Source: Pedobacter ginsengisoli (GTDB lineage: Bacteria; Bacteroidota; Bacteroidia; Sphingobacteriales; Sphingobacteriaceae). From it: a DNA stretch of 64,000 nt. Shown piece by piece: positions 53,251 through 61,578 of the stretch. The notes beneath the pieces are model-generated. The model was not told the DNA's origin and searched no databases. It worked only from the letters and a program-made list of their open reading frames with translations. The translations under genes were made by a program, and so were the position numbers. The stretch is from contig NZ_JASSYX010000004.1 in the NCBI RefSeq assembly GCF_030244015.1, positions 434,001 through 498,000 of the forward strand, read 5' to 3'. How positions within the stretch are numbered: the first letter of the stretch is position 1; each line of letters opens with the position of its first letter.

Positions 53251-54094
53251 AGTTCTTCAACACTTGCTTTGAAGTACCCAGGCCATCAATGCCCAGTTCC
53301 ACCACATCTCCCGCCTTAAGATACACAGGCGGATTAAAGCCCAGACCCACGCCTGCAGGAGTTCCCGTAGAAATCACATCGCCCGGCAGCAGTGTCATGA
53401 ACTGACTTACATAAGCAATCACGAAGGGCACGTTAAATATGAAGTTGGAAGTATTGCCATCCTGCATCATTTTACCATTTACCGTAAGCCACAGCCTCAG
53501 GTTATTGACATCAGCGATCTCATCCTGAGTAGCCAAAAATGGCCCAAGCGGTGCAAAAGTATCACAACCCTTTCCTTTGTCCCATGTCCCGTTCCTTTCA
53601 ATCTGAAATTCACGTTCTGAAACATCATTGTGCAGCACATATCCGGCCACATAGTCCAGCGCGTCAGCTTCTTCCACATAAGATGCTTTTTTCCCGATCA
53701 CCACAGCGAGCTCAACCTCCCAATCCGTTTTCACGGAATTTTTAGGGATGATGATGTCGTCAAATGGCCCGGTCAATGCAGTAGTCGATTTCATAAAAAT
53801 GACCGGTTCCGGAGGTATCGCAGCATTCGTTTCGCGCGCATGGTCTGCATAATTTAAACCAATGCAGACAATCTTTGAAGGACGTGCTACCGGTGAGCCC
53901 AGCCTGGTGTCCTGCGGGATCTCCGCCAGTGAACCTTCGTTGGCTTTAACAAATTCCTCAAGCCTCGCCAAACCATTATCATTAAAAAATTGTTCGTTGT
54001 AATCCCCGCCAAAAGCAGAGGTATCGTACCAGGTACCATTGATTATGACACCAGTCTTTTCCTGACCGGCCGCTCCCCATCTGATTAATTTCAT
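53237..54094 (-). CDS. FAH-family 2,4-diketo-3-deoxy-L-fuconate hydrolase
   Basis: A 285 aa fumarylacetoacetate hydrolase-fold enzyme, expected to split 2,4-diketo-3-deoxy-L-fuconate into pyruvate and L-lactate. KIVCIGLNYADHARETN, EPVIFMKSTTALTGPFDDI, DWEVELAVVIGKKA (metal-binding Glu residues), GYVLHNDVSEREFQ, KGCDTFAPLGPFL and VISTGTPAGVGLG are the family blocks in order. It lies 10 bp after the keto-deoxy-fuconate dehydrogenase gene. Acylpyruvase-type alternatives are possible, but context favours this call. Confidence 0.85.
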   Translation of the reverse strand: MKLIRWGAAGQEKTGVIINGTWYDTSAFGGDYNEQFFNDNGLARLEEFVKANEGSLAEIPQDTRLGSPVARPSKIVCIGLNYADHARETNAAIPPEPVIFMKSTTALTGPFDDIIIPKNSVKTDWEVELAVVIGKKASYVEEADALDYVAGYVLHNDVSEREFQIERNGTWDKGKGCDTFAPLGPFLATQDEIADVNNLRLWLTVNGKMMQDGNTSNFIFNVPFVIAYVSQFMTLLPGDVISTGTPAGVGLGFNPPVYLKAGDVVELGIDGLGTSKQVLKNYVKN

Positions 54095-54104
54095 TTGTAC
54101 TGTT

Positions 54105-54869
54105 TTAGTTGTTTAATTTAACAAATCCACCGTCTACCGGATAATCATTTCCGGTAATGAAGCCCGCTTCATCTGAGCACAGGTACAAAGCCATTGATGC
54201 AATCTCTTCAGATGTACCCATACGGCCTATTGGCTGGCTTTTAGATAATTTTTCAAATATTTCTTTTTCCTGTCCCGCATAGTTCTTAGCGATAAAACCA
54301 TCTACAAAAGGCGTGTGCACCCTTGCAGGAGATATGCTGTTGCACCTGATGCCCTCCGCCATATAATCCCTCGCAACCGACAAAGTCATCGCAGCAACAG
54401 CTCCCTTACTCATGGAATAAGCAAAGCGATCCGTAATGCCTACTATAGCAGCAATAGAGGCCATATTTAAAATAGCGCCCTTCCCTTGTTTTTTCATCAG
54501 GGGAATAGCAGCAAAAAGACAATTGTAAGCGCCCTTTACATTTACATTAAATACTTTGGTAAAGTCTCCCTCAGAAGTAGTGTCTGCACGGCCAATATGG
54601 GCAATGCCTGCGTTATTGACCAAAATATCAATAGTGCCAATCTTGTTAAAGATATCGACAACCTCTTGCTGGCTGGTCACATCACACCTGTAACCAATCG
54701 CCTCTCCGTTAAATCTATTGATCTCTGAAATGGTCCCGCTGCTGGCTTCGTCATCTACCTCGATGATGTGAACGACTGCACCCTGCTTTGCAAAAAGCAC
54801 TGCTATCGCCCTTCCGATCCCGCTGCCTCCACCGGTGATCACTGCTGATTTTCCTTTTAAACTGAACAT
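54105..54869 (-). CDS. 2-keto-3-deoxy-L-fuconate dehydrogenase (SDR)
   Basis: A 254 aa classical SDR with GGGSGIGRAIA (13-23), NNAGIAHIG, the catalytic Ser (NMASIAAIVG) and an intact Tyr-x3-Lys (AYSMSKGA). Expected to oxidise 2-keto-3-deoxy-L-fuconate at C4 with NAD+. Unlike the fucose-dehydrogenase gene in the same operon, its active site is complete. It starts 9 bp after the dehydratase stop. Confidence 0.84.
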   Translation of the reverse strand: MFSLKGKSAVITGGGSGIGRAIAVLFAKQGAVVHIIEVDDEASSGTISEINRFNGEAIGYRCDVTSQQEVVDIFNKIGTIDILVNNAGIAHIGRADTTSEGDFTKVFNVNVKGAYNCLFAAIPLMKKQGKGAILNMASIAAIVGITDRFAYSMSKGAVAAMTLSVARDYMAEGIRCNSISPARVHTPFVDGFIAKNYAGQEKEIFEKLSKSQPIGRMGTSEEIASMALYLCSDEAGFITGNDYPVDGGFVKLNN

Positions 54870-54878
54870 ATATGCTTA

Positions 54879-56537
54879 TTATAATGAAACACCCCTTTTC
54901 CATGGGATAAAATCGTCCTGATTCAATAAAACTGCTTTTGGAATAACCTCACCACTGGCCGCTTTGATACAATACTCCAGAATTTCTGTTCCCATCTCTT
55001 CAATGGTCTTTTCTCCCCTGATCACCGCACCTGTATCGATGTCGATGATGTCACCCATTCGCGCAGCGAGGGCTGTATTGGTTGAAATCTTAATTACCGG
55101 GCAGATCGGGTTTCCTGTTGGTGTACCCAATCCTGTGGTAAATAAGATCAGGGTTGCCCCGCTGGCCGCCTTGCCTGTCGTAGCCTCTACATCATTACCC
55201 GGTGTACAGACCAAACTCAGTCCTGGTTTGGTTGCCGGTTCTGTATAGTCCAGCACATCTACAACCGGAGAGGTCCCTGCTTTTTTTGCTGCACCGGTGC
55301 TTTTTATCGCATCAGTGATCAGACCATCTTTAATATTGCCCGGCGAAGGGTTCATGTGAAAACCCGAACCGACCAGATGGGCCTGAGCGTCATAATCCCG
55401 CATCAGGCGGATAAACTTTTCAGCAATAGGCTGGTTTTCACATCGGTCAATGATATTTTGTTCTGCGCCGCACAGCTCCGGAAATTCGGCCAGCAATACT
55501 TTTGCACCCAGGGCAACCAGCAGATCAGAAGTATATCCTACCGCTGGATTGGCAGAAATGCCGCTAAAGCCGTCACTGCCCCCGCATTTAACACCAACAC
55601 ACAATTCACGTAATGGTGCCGGTTTTCTTTCTAGTTTATTGATCTCTGTGAGGCCGATAAAAGTTTGTACGATCGCGTCTTCAATCAACTGCTCCTCACT
55701 CTGGCTCAGCTGCTGCTCAAAAACCAACACTTTCTTCTTAAAATTTGGGTTCCGTTTACGGAGATCATTTAAAAAATCGCCGGTCTGCAAATGCTGGCAA
55801 CCTAAACTTAACAGGGTAATACCGGCTACATTCGGATGATCCGCATAGGAAACCAGCAAATTGCTCAGTACCTGGGAATCCTGTCTTGTACCACCGCATC
55901 CCCCCTGATGGTTCAGAAATTTAATGCCATCTACATTCTTAAAAACCCTGTTCGCAACAGGATTCGCCAAACCCAGCTGATCAGCATGAAACGACTCAAT
56001 AGCCTCGCCGTCCTGATAGGCCTGGAGCAGCTGCCTGGTAAACTGCTTGTATTTATCTGTTACCGTATAACCCAGGTTATTGTGCAGTGCCTCCTTAATG
56101 ACATCCATATTCCTGTTCTCACAGAATACAGTAGGGATAAACAACCAGTAATTGGCCGTCCCGACCTTCCCGTCCGCACGGTGGTAGCCGTTAAAAGTAC
56201 GTCCTTCAAAAGCAGAGACATCGGGTGCCTGCCATTTGTAATCTACCTCCCTGTAAGCATAGTCCTGAGAAGCGTGATTGATATTTTCAGTGGTCATTCT
56301 ACCGCCTTTTGGAATATAGGCCGTTGCCTTCCCCACTAAAACCCCATACATTAAGACTTCATCACCCACCTGCATCTCATTAATGAAAAATTTATGCTTG
56401 GCATTCACATCGTCCCGAAGGGTAATGACATCGTTGTTCCACACAATAACTTCGCCCTGTTTCAAGTCCTGTAAAGCAACCAGTACATTATCGTCCGCAT
56501 GGATTTGCAAAAATTTTTTATTCGTTATTTCCGACAT
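54879..56537 (-). CDS. UxaA-family sugar-acid dehydratase, probably L-fuconate dehydratase
   Basis: A 552 aa protein of the altronate/galactarate dehydratase superfamily: an N-terminal SAF domain (LQIHADDNVLVALQDLKQGEVI), then the UxaA core with FLNHQGGCGGTRQD, LLSLGCQHLQTGD, GVKCGGSDGFSGISANPAVGY and TGLGTPTGNPICPVIKISTNTALAARMGDIIDIDTG. Expected to remove water from L-fuconate giving 2-keto-3-deoxy-L-fuconate. In the best-known form of this pathway the step is done by an enolase-superfamily enzyme, so this would be a non-homologous replacement. The start shares a TAATG junction with the mutarotase gene. Altronate or galactonate remain possible substrates. Confidence 0.82.
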   Translation of the reverse strand: MSEITNKKFLQIHADDNVLVALQDLKQGEVIVWNNDVITLRDDVNAKHKFFINEMQVGDEVLMYGVLVGKATAYIPKGGRMTTENINHASQDYAYREVDYKWQAPDVSAFEGRTFNGYHRADGKVGTANYWLFIPTVFCENRNMDVIKEALHNNLGYTVTDKYKQFTRQLLQAYQDGEAIESFHADQLGLANPVANRVFKNVDGIKFLNHQGGCGGTRQDSQVLSNLLVSYADHPNVAGITLLSLGCQHLQTGDFLNDLRKRNPNFKKKVLVFEQQLSQSEEQLIEDAIVQTFIGLTEINKLERKPAPLRELCVGVKCGGSDGFSGISANPAVGYTSDLLVALGAKVLLAEFPELCGAEQNIIDRCENQPIAEKFIRLMRDYDAQAHLVGSGFHMNPSPGNIKDGLITDAIKSTGAAKKAGTSPVVDVLDYTEPATKPGLSLVCTPGNDVEATTGKAASGATLILFTTGLGTPTGNPICPVIKISTNTALAARMGDIIDIDTGAVIRGEKTIEEMGTEILEYCIKAASGEVIPKAVLLNQDDFIPWKRGVSL

Positions 56538-56872
56538 TATTTATTCAATTCAAATATTTTATCCATCAGCATCCATTTTTCTCCCGGCTTGGCTCCGGGC
56601 AGCGCCTGCTGGTATTTCCACATCAGCGTCTCCCATTCCTGCACCTTTTCGTTTCCTGCATCCATCGCTCCCTTTTTCTCAAAGCTAAATTCGTCATTTA
56701 CTTCCATTATCATATAAAGCCGATTGCTAAATCTGTAAATTTCCATATCCACTATCCCCGAAGCAGTAATGCTGTCCCTGATCTCCGGCCATATCTCCTT
56801 GTGATAGGCTTCATATTCGCTGATCAGCGACGGATCATCTTTGAGGTCAAGGGTCAAACAGTATCTTTTCAT
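56537..56872 (-). CDS. L-fucose/L-rhamnose mutarotase (RhaM family)
   Basis: A 111 aa dimeric ferredoxin-like enzyme interconverting anomers of a 6-deoxy-L-sugar. RYCLTLDLKDDPSLISEYEAYHKEIWPEI with the conserved His, then VDMEIYRFSNRLYMIMEVND and WKYQQALPGAKPGEKW, are family marks. Its start overlaps the fucP stop as TAATG. In this operon, L-fucose is the likely substrate. Confidence 0.88.
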   Translation of the reverse strand: MKRYCLTLDLKDDPSLISEYEAYHKEIWPEIRDSITASGIVDMEIYRFSNRLYMIMEVNDEFSFEKKGAMDAGNEKVQEWETLMWKYQQALPGAKPGEKWMLMDKIFELNK

Positions 56873-58074
56873 TATTTAGCAATTTTTATTTTATATCCTG
56901 TTATTCCAAAAAGCAATACCACTATAAAGCAGATCAATGGTACAATATAAGATACTGGAGTTGAGTAAGTGTCTGCAACCATACCCATTACATAGGGAAC
57001 CAATGCGCCACCTACGATAGACATGATTATAAACGATGAGGCCTTTTTGGTATGCGAGCCTAAATCCTTAATGCCGAGCGCAAAAATAGTTGGAAACATA
57101 ATAGACATGAAAAAGAAAACCGCCATTAAAGCATACACGGAAAGCCATGCATTATTCCATATTACCACAGTACAAAGTAATATATTAACAAAGGCATATA
57201 AGGCCAGCAATTTATTCGGTTGAATCACACGCATTAAGGCTGTACCGACAAAACGTCCTATGGTAAACAAGATCAATCCACCGGAAAGTAATTTTGCTGC
57301 TGTTGCATTATCAATACCCACTCCACTTTCTGTACAATAATTAATAAATAACGTAGCCACTCCAACCTGGGCAGCAACATAGAAAAATTGTGCAACTACT
57401 CCAAAAGTAAAATTGCCGTGGCTGAACAACGGCTTTCTGTTTAAGGTCTCAGATGAAACCATCTCACTTTCTTTGATTTCTGGCAATTGTGTTTTGACAA
57501 ATATCCCGGCTACTATTAAAACAAACACACCAATAATCAGATAGATCATCTTAACAGAATCAAGATTGCTGCTTCCTGAATTGCTGCTCTCTCCAAAAAA
57601 AAGATAAGAGGCTATAATTGGCCCAAGGAAAGACCCTACTCCGTTAAAACACTGGGATAAATTAAGCCTGGTTGCGCCCGTTTCGGGGGGGCCAAGTACG
57701 GTCACGTAGGGATTTGCAGCTGTCTCTAAACAAGCCAGCCCTGAGGCAAGTATAAAAAGAGCTAAAAGAAAACTGTTAAAACTTGATTGCTCTGCAGCCG
57801 GATAAAATAAGAATGCGCCAATGGCATATAACATTAGTCCCAATATGACGCCTTTTTTGTAGCCATATTTACTCATGAACATTCCCGCAGGTAATGCAAC
57901 CAGAAAGTAGGCACCAAAGTAAGCCGCCTGAAGTAAAGTAGAACGTGTTTTCGTAATATTTAATGCTTCCTGGAAATGTTTGTTGAGCACATCCAACAAT
58001 CCGTAAGCGAATCCCCACATAAAAAATAGCGAGGTAATCATAATCAGTGGAAACAGATATTTGTTCTTGGTCAT
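56872..58074 (-). CDS. fucP: L-fucose:H+ symporter (MFS)
   Basis: A 400 aa 12-helix major-facilitator transporter bringing in L-fucose. The N-terminus LIMITSLFFMWGFAYGLLDVLNKHFQEAL is the FucP signature, with the proton-linked Asp in LLDVLN; FGAYFLVALPAGMFMSKYGYKKG and LACLETAANPYVTVLGP also match. First gene of the fucose catabolic operon; a pair of 21-bp-spaced repeats lies 70-100 bp upstream. Confidence 0.93.
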   Translation of the reverse strand: MTKNKYLFPLIMITSLFFMWGFAYGLLDVLNKHFQEALNITKTRSTLLQAAYFGAYFLVALPAGMFMSKYGYKKGVILGLMLYAIGAFLFYPAAEQSSFNSFLLALFILASGLACLETAANPYVTVLGPPETGATRLNLSQCFNGVGSFLGPIIASYLFFGESSNSGSSNLDSVKMIYLIIGVFVLIVAGIFVKTQLPEIKESEMVSSETLNRKPLFSHGNFTFGVVAQFFYVAAQVGVATLFINYCTESGVGIDNATAAKLLSGGLILFTIGRFVGTALMRVIQPNKLLALYAFVNILLCTVVIWNNAWLSVYALMAVFFFMSIMFPTIFALGIKDLGSHTKKASSFIIMSIVGGALVPYVMGMVADTYSTPVSYIVPLICFIVVLLFGITGYKIKIAK

Positions 58075-58143
58075 TGGTTTTAAATTTGGTTACTCAAAGG
58101 ACGTAAATTCCGGCATTAATTATTTTGACATTTTATCTAATCA

Positions 58144-58173
58144 TTAAGTGATTTTGGCAGAGAATTGAGTGAT
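58144..58173. promoter_or_regulatory. Direct repeats 21 bp apart upstream of fucP: possible operator
   Basis: TTAAGTGAT (58144-58152) and TTGAGTGAT (58165-58173) match at 8 of 9 positions and start 21 bp apart. They lie about 70-100 bp before the fucP ATG, between it and the inverted-repeat element. The geometry resembles AraC-type sites, but no regulator gene lies beside the operon in the window. Confidence 0.45.
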
Positions 58174-58193
58174 CTCTTCACAGGCTGTCCAGC

Positions 58194-58417
58194 TTAGGCC
58201 CCGGTGAAGGACCGGTGCAAACCTGGTTATGCCTGTTCTGAGACACTAAGTTTTTCCAAATTGGATGCATACCTTTTCCCAGTGTCTAAGTCTCTTTCTG
58301 CTCCTTGCTTTCAGAAAAAAGATACTTTTCCGAACAGGCATAAGCGCTTTTTTGCACCGATCCTTCATCGGGGCCTAAAAGATGCAGCCTGGGAGGAGAA
58401 GTATCTTTTTTCTGAAA
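58194..58417. repeat. Complex of long interlocking inverted repeats
   Basis: Fills most of the 369-bp gap between the fucosidase and fucP. Arms A (58194-58221) and A' (58351-58378) are 28-nt inverted repeats with 2 mismatches, beginning TTAGGCCCCGG and ending GGGGCCTAA. Inside, B (58227-58238) and B' (58332-58343) pair perfectly over 12 nt. D (58309-58331) pairs with D' (58395-58417) over 23 nt with one G-T pair, but D is inside and D' outside A-A', so the two foldings exclude each other or make a pseudoknot. A 7-bp stem (58241-58247 with 58281-58287) is also present. TA flanks both outer arms as in IS630/mariner-type MITEs. No protein is supported. Confidence 0.7.
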
Positions 58418-58440
58418 AACTAAGCTCTCAAAAAAGCTTA
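58414..58440 (-). terminator. Weak intrinsic terminator after the alpha-L-fucosidase gene
   Basis: On the minus strand TAAGCT, 8-nt loop, AGCTTA, then GTTTTT, beginning 3 nt after the fucosidase stop. The stem is short and A+T-rich, so read-through into the fucose operon is possible. Confidence 0.4.
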
Positions 58441-58443
58441 AAA

Positions 58444-60579
58444 CTACTTCAATTCCAACCGAACATTCGGCAAGCCCAAAGTTGTATGCGGCGACAGCGG
58501 ATCGTGAAGTTTCCAGCTAACCGGATAGTACCGCCCCTTTTGAACAGAAAGCGGTTTCAAAGTCTTATGATAAATGACCTGCTTCACATCGGTAGCAATC
58601 CCAATCGTGCTGCATTTTTGAAATCCATTGTAAAATTTAACAATCAGCTGGTTCTTACCTTGTTTCAATGGCAAAAGGATCACATCCTCCATCATCTTTA
58701 CTTTAAATGGATTGTTGTGCTCATCCAGAATCTGTCCGTTCAAAGACACAGTGACCGCATCACCGGAAGTAATCCGCACCAAAAAAGGCTGATCTTTATC
58801 CGCAGTGATCTCCTGCAAAAGATAAGTAGCCGTATTCCTGTCTGCTTTGACTTCATAAGTCTCATTATTCTTCCAGTCAGCCCGCTTCTGCCATACCACA
58901 CCCTGATCACCAGGCCACGGCTTACTGACATCAACATCCTTCAAATTACCATGCACGCCACCCGGGCCGGAATAATAACTGCCCGATTGATACAACGGCC
59001 CCCAGCTAATTGCTCCAGGATCATTTTTCAGCTCTTCCGAATCACCACCCTTTAAAGCCACAACCGAAACCTTGCCATTAATCTCCAAATCAATTGATTT
59101 CTCTTTTTCATTCTCCGTAAAATACACTACGGGAGTTAGAGTTTCATTTTTAACCGGGCTTAAGCTCCATGATTCCTTCACCGTGCTCTGATAACGGTTA
59201 CTATAATCAATACCAGAACTGCTAAAATGCTTAAACGCATTGTGGCTGTTTAAAACCAAAGGCTTTACAGCATCCACAACAATATTTGCCGGCGGCACTT
59301 TAAAACCATTCACAAACTCAATGGCGATAACCTTATATTCTTTTGCAATATCCAAACCGGCGGGAACGGTAATTTTAACCCCGGTCGCATTCTGGCTGTA
59401 TTTCGGCCTCAAACCCTCCCCCAAAACAGAGACATTTTTAATCTTACCCGTCAATCCCGGCAAGACAATCTGCCCGTTTTCCGGTGCAGACAACAAATGC
59501 AGGTAAATCTTATTTGACCGGCTGGTCAGGCTCCCCCATTTGAAGGCAATATGAAAAGGATCCGGATCAGTGCCATAAATAGCTTCACCATTTTTCTCCA
59601 GCCATTTACCGATACTCAACAACACATCCCGCTCAAAATCAACAACAGTACCATCTCCTTTAGGACCGATGTTTAACAGGAAATTACCACCCCGGCTCGT
59701 CACCTGGATCAGGCTTTTCAGCTTTTCCCTGATCTTATCTTCTTCTTTGCCCCTTTTCTGAAACGAACGGTAACCCCAGGTCTCATCAAAAAAAGATGCC
59801 GGCGACTGCCATGGCACACCGATCACATAATCAGGCTCCTGATTATCGCCCATCACATTAAAATCACCCATATCGTTCCCGATCCGGCTTCCGATCATAC
59901 AATCCGGCTGAAGCTTATGAACAAGATCCCTTAGCTCCCTGCTTTCTTCTGCACTTTGCGAGCCCATGTCAAACCAAAGTTCAGACACCGGCCCGTAATT
60001 GGTCAGCAATTCAGTAATCTGCTTTTTATTCAGCTCAAAATGCTCCGGGGTGATGTAATCGGAATTACTGCCTGAGATAGGAGAGGCCTGCGGAAAATGC
60101 CAGTCGATCAGGGAGAAATAAAGCGCAAACCTCAATCCGCCCCGTTTACAAGCCTCTGAAAGTTCCTTTAGCACATCTTTGCCATAAGGCGTGAAGTCAA
60201 CTATATTAAAATCAGTGGTATTTGTTTTGAACATGCAAAAGCCATCGTGGTGTTTTGAAGTGATCACGATAGAGCGCATGCCCGCCTTCTTCGCCAGTGA
60301 AACTATAGAATCAGGGTTCCATTTCGTGGGATTAAAAGTTTTCGCCACCCCTTCATATTCATCGCTGTATATACCGGCATGCGCCTGGATCTGTTCACTG
60401 ACATTCCTGTAAGAGGGCTTACCTTTCCAGACACCACCCAGCTCAGAATATACCCCAAAGTGTATAAACATGGAGTATTTCTGGTCCTGCCAGTCCTTTA
60501 ACGCTTTAGGATCGTGCTGCCCAAACGCGAGCACATTAACCAGCAGCAACAGAAAAGATAAAATTGATATTTGTTTCAT
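58444..60579 (-). CDS. GH29-family alpha-L-fucosidase with extra C-terminal domains
   Basis: A 711 aa exported protein (signal peptide to about LAFGQ). The catalytic barrel covers about 25-345: YSMFIHFGVYSELGG, ITSKHHDGFCMFKT, LYFSLIDWHFP, ELWFDMGS (Asp nucleophile), and TSRGGNFLLNIGPKGDG. A beta-sandwich follows (about 350-430), then a further 250 residues with a jelly-roll look ending in TLGLPNVRLELK, making it longer than the usual 450-500 aa. It should release L-fucose from glycans in the periplasm or outside, feeding the downstream operon. A 369-bp gap separates it from fucP. Confidence 0.93.
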   Translation of the reverse strand: MKQISILSFLLLLVNVLAFGQHDPKALKDWQDQKYSMFIHFGVYSELGGVWKGKPSYRNVSEQIQAHAGIYSDEYEGVAKTFNPTKWNPDSIVSLAKKAGMRSIVITSKHHDGFCMFKTNTTDFNIVDFTPYGKDVLKELSEACKRGGLRFALYFSLIDWHFPQASPISGSNSDYITPEHFELNKKQITELLTNYGPVSELWFDMGSQSAEESRELRDLVHKLQPDCMIGSRIGNDMGDFNVMGDNQEPDYVIGVPWQSPASFFDETWGYRSFQKRGKEEDKIREKLKSLIQVTSRGGNFLLNIGPKGDGTVVDFERDVLLSIGKWLEKNGEAIYGTDPDPFHIAFKWGSLTSRSNKIYLHLLSAPENGQIVLPGLTGKIKNVSVLGEGLRPKYSQNATGVKITVPAGLDIAKEYKVIAIEFVNGFKVPPANIVVDAVKPLVLNSHNAFKHFSSSGIDYSNRYQSTVKESWSLSPVKNETLTPVVYFTENEKEKSIDLEINGKVSVVALKGGDSEELKNDPGAISWGPLYQSGSYYSGPGGVHGNLKDVDVSKPWPGDQGVVWQKRADWKNNETYEVKADRNTATYLLQEITADKDQPFLVRITSGDAVTVSLNGQILDEHNNPFKVKMMEDVILLPLKQGKNQLIVKFYNGFQKCSTIGIATDVKQVIYHKTLKPLSVQKGRYYPVSWKLHDPLSPHTTLGLPNVRLELK

Positions 60580-60693
60580 GATCTAGTATATCGGATTATT
60601 TGGATAGAATGCGTTCCCTTAATATCCAAAGAAAGCCGAAATACCGCAATCAAAGTTTTCTGTATTTTACAAAAGACTCAGCAATTTTGGCAT

Positions 60694-61554
60694 CTATTTG
60701 ATCAATTTCAGCAAATATGCGCCATATCCGCTTTTTACCAGGGGTTCAGCGATCTTTCTCAGCTGCTCCTTATCTATAAAACCCATCCGGTAAGCTACTT
60801 CTTCTATGCTGCCGATCTTCAGGCCCTGCCGCTCCTCGATCACCTGTACAAACTGGCCGGCCTGCATCAAAGAAGCAAAAGTACCAGTATCCAGCCAGGC
60901 TGTTCCCCTGCTCAGCACACCAACCTTCAGTTTCCCCTGTTCCAGGTAAACCTTGTTTACATCGGTGATCTCGTATTCTCCCCGTGGCGATGGCTTAATG
61001 TTTCTGGCGATCTCCACAACTGAATTGTCATAAAAATAAAGACCCGGAACCGCATAATCAGATTTTGGAACCGCTGGCTTTTCCTCAATCGATACCGCCT
61101 GTTTCTGATCGTCAAATTCTACCACACCATAACGCTCAGGATCTGAAACCCGGTAGGCAAATACAACCCCGCCGTCTGGATCAGAACTGGCCTGCAGCAA
61201 CCTGGCCATCCCGTCGCCGTAAAATATATTATCACCCAGTACAAGGGCCACTTTGTCACTGCCAATAAAATCTGCACCGATTACAAAGGCCTGCGCAAGG
61301 CCGTTGGGTTGTTCCTGCACTGCATAAGAAAACTTACAGCCCAGGCTGCTTCCGTCGCCAAGCAGCTTTTCAAAATTTGGAAGATCATGAGGAGTGGAAA
61401 TGATCAGGATCTCATTGATGCCCGCCAGCATCAGTGTAGACAGCGGATAGTAGATCATCGGTTTATCATAAACCGGCATCATTTGTTTACTCATGACCAG
61501 GGTCAATGGGTGAAGCCTCGTGCCGCTTCCGCCTGCTAAAATTATTCCTTTCAA
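60694..61554 (-). CDS. rfbA: Glucose-1-phosphate thymidylyltransferase
   Basis: Makes dTDP-glucose from dTTP and glucose-1-phosphate. The 286 aa length and GIILAGGSGTRLHPLT, MSKQMMPVYDKPMIYYPLSTLMLAG, LVLGDNIFYG, YGVVEFD, SIEEKP and GTAWLDTGT match the long RmlA group. The canonical MKGIILAGG start falls on a TTG codon here; no ATG is available, so TTG use is well supported. rfbB, rfbC and rfbD are not in the window, so the gene stands apart from its pathway. Last gene of a DUF2480-DUF3108-DUF3109-rfbA series. Confidence 0.95.
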   Translation of the reverse strand: MKGIILAGGSGTRLHPLTLVMSKQMMPVYDKPMIYYPLSTLMLAGINEILIISTPHDLPNFEKLLGDGSSLGCKFSYAVQEQPNGLAQAFVIGADFIGSDKVALVLGDNIFYGDGMARLLQASSDPDGGVVFAYRVSDPERYGVVEFDDQKQAVSIEEKPAVPKSDYAVPGLYFYDNSVVEIARNIKPSPRGEYEITDVNKVYLEQGKLKVGVLSRGTAWLDTGTFASLMQAGQFVQVIEERQGLKIGSIEEVAYRMGFIDKEQLRKIAEPLVKSGYGAYLLKLIK

Positions 61555-61578
61555 TGTATACAGGGTTTGTTAATTACG

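Noticed and set aside
58178..58270. 30-codon reading frame on the minus strand inside the inverted-repeat element, with a purine-rich stretch before its ATG
   Set aside because: It runs through the repeat arms, its composition follows from them, and it has no recognisable domain; the DNA or RNA structure explains the sequence better.
58204..59055. Long plus-strand open frame (283 codons) opposite the fucosidase end and through the repeat element
   Set aside because: It is antisense to a clear GH29 gene and rich in Lys, Arg, Ser, Leu without a family pattern; a shadow of the real gene.
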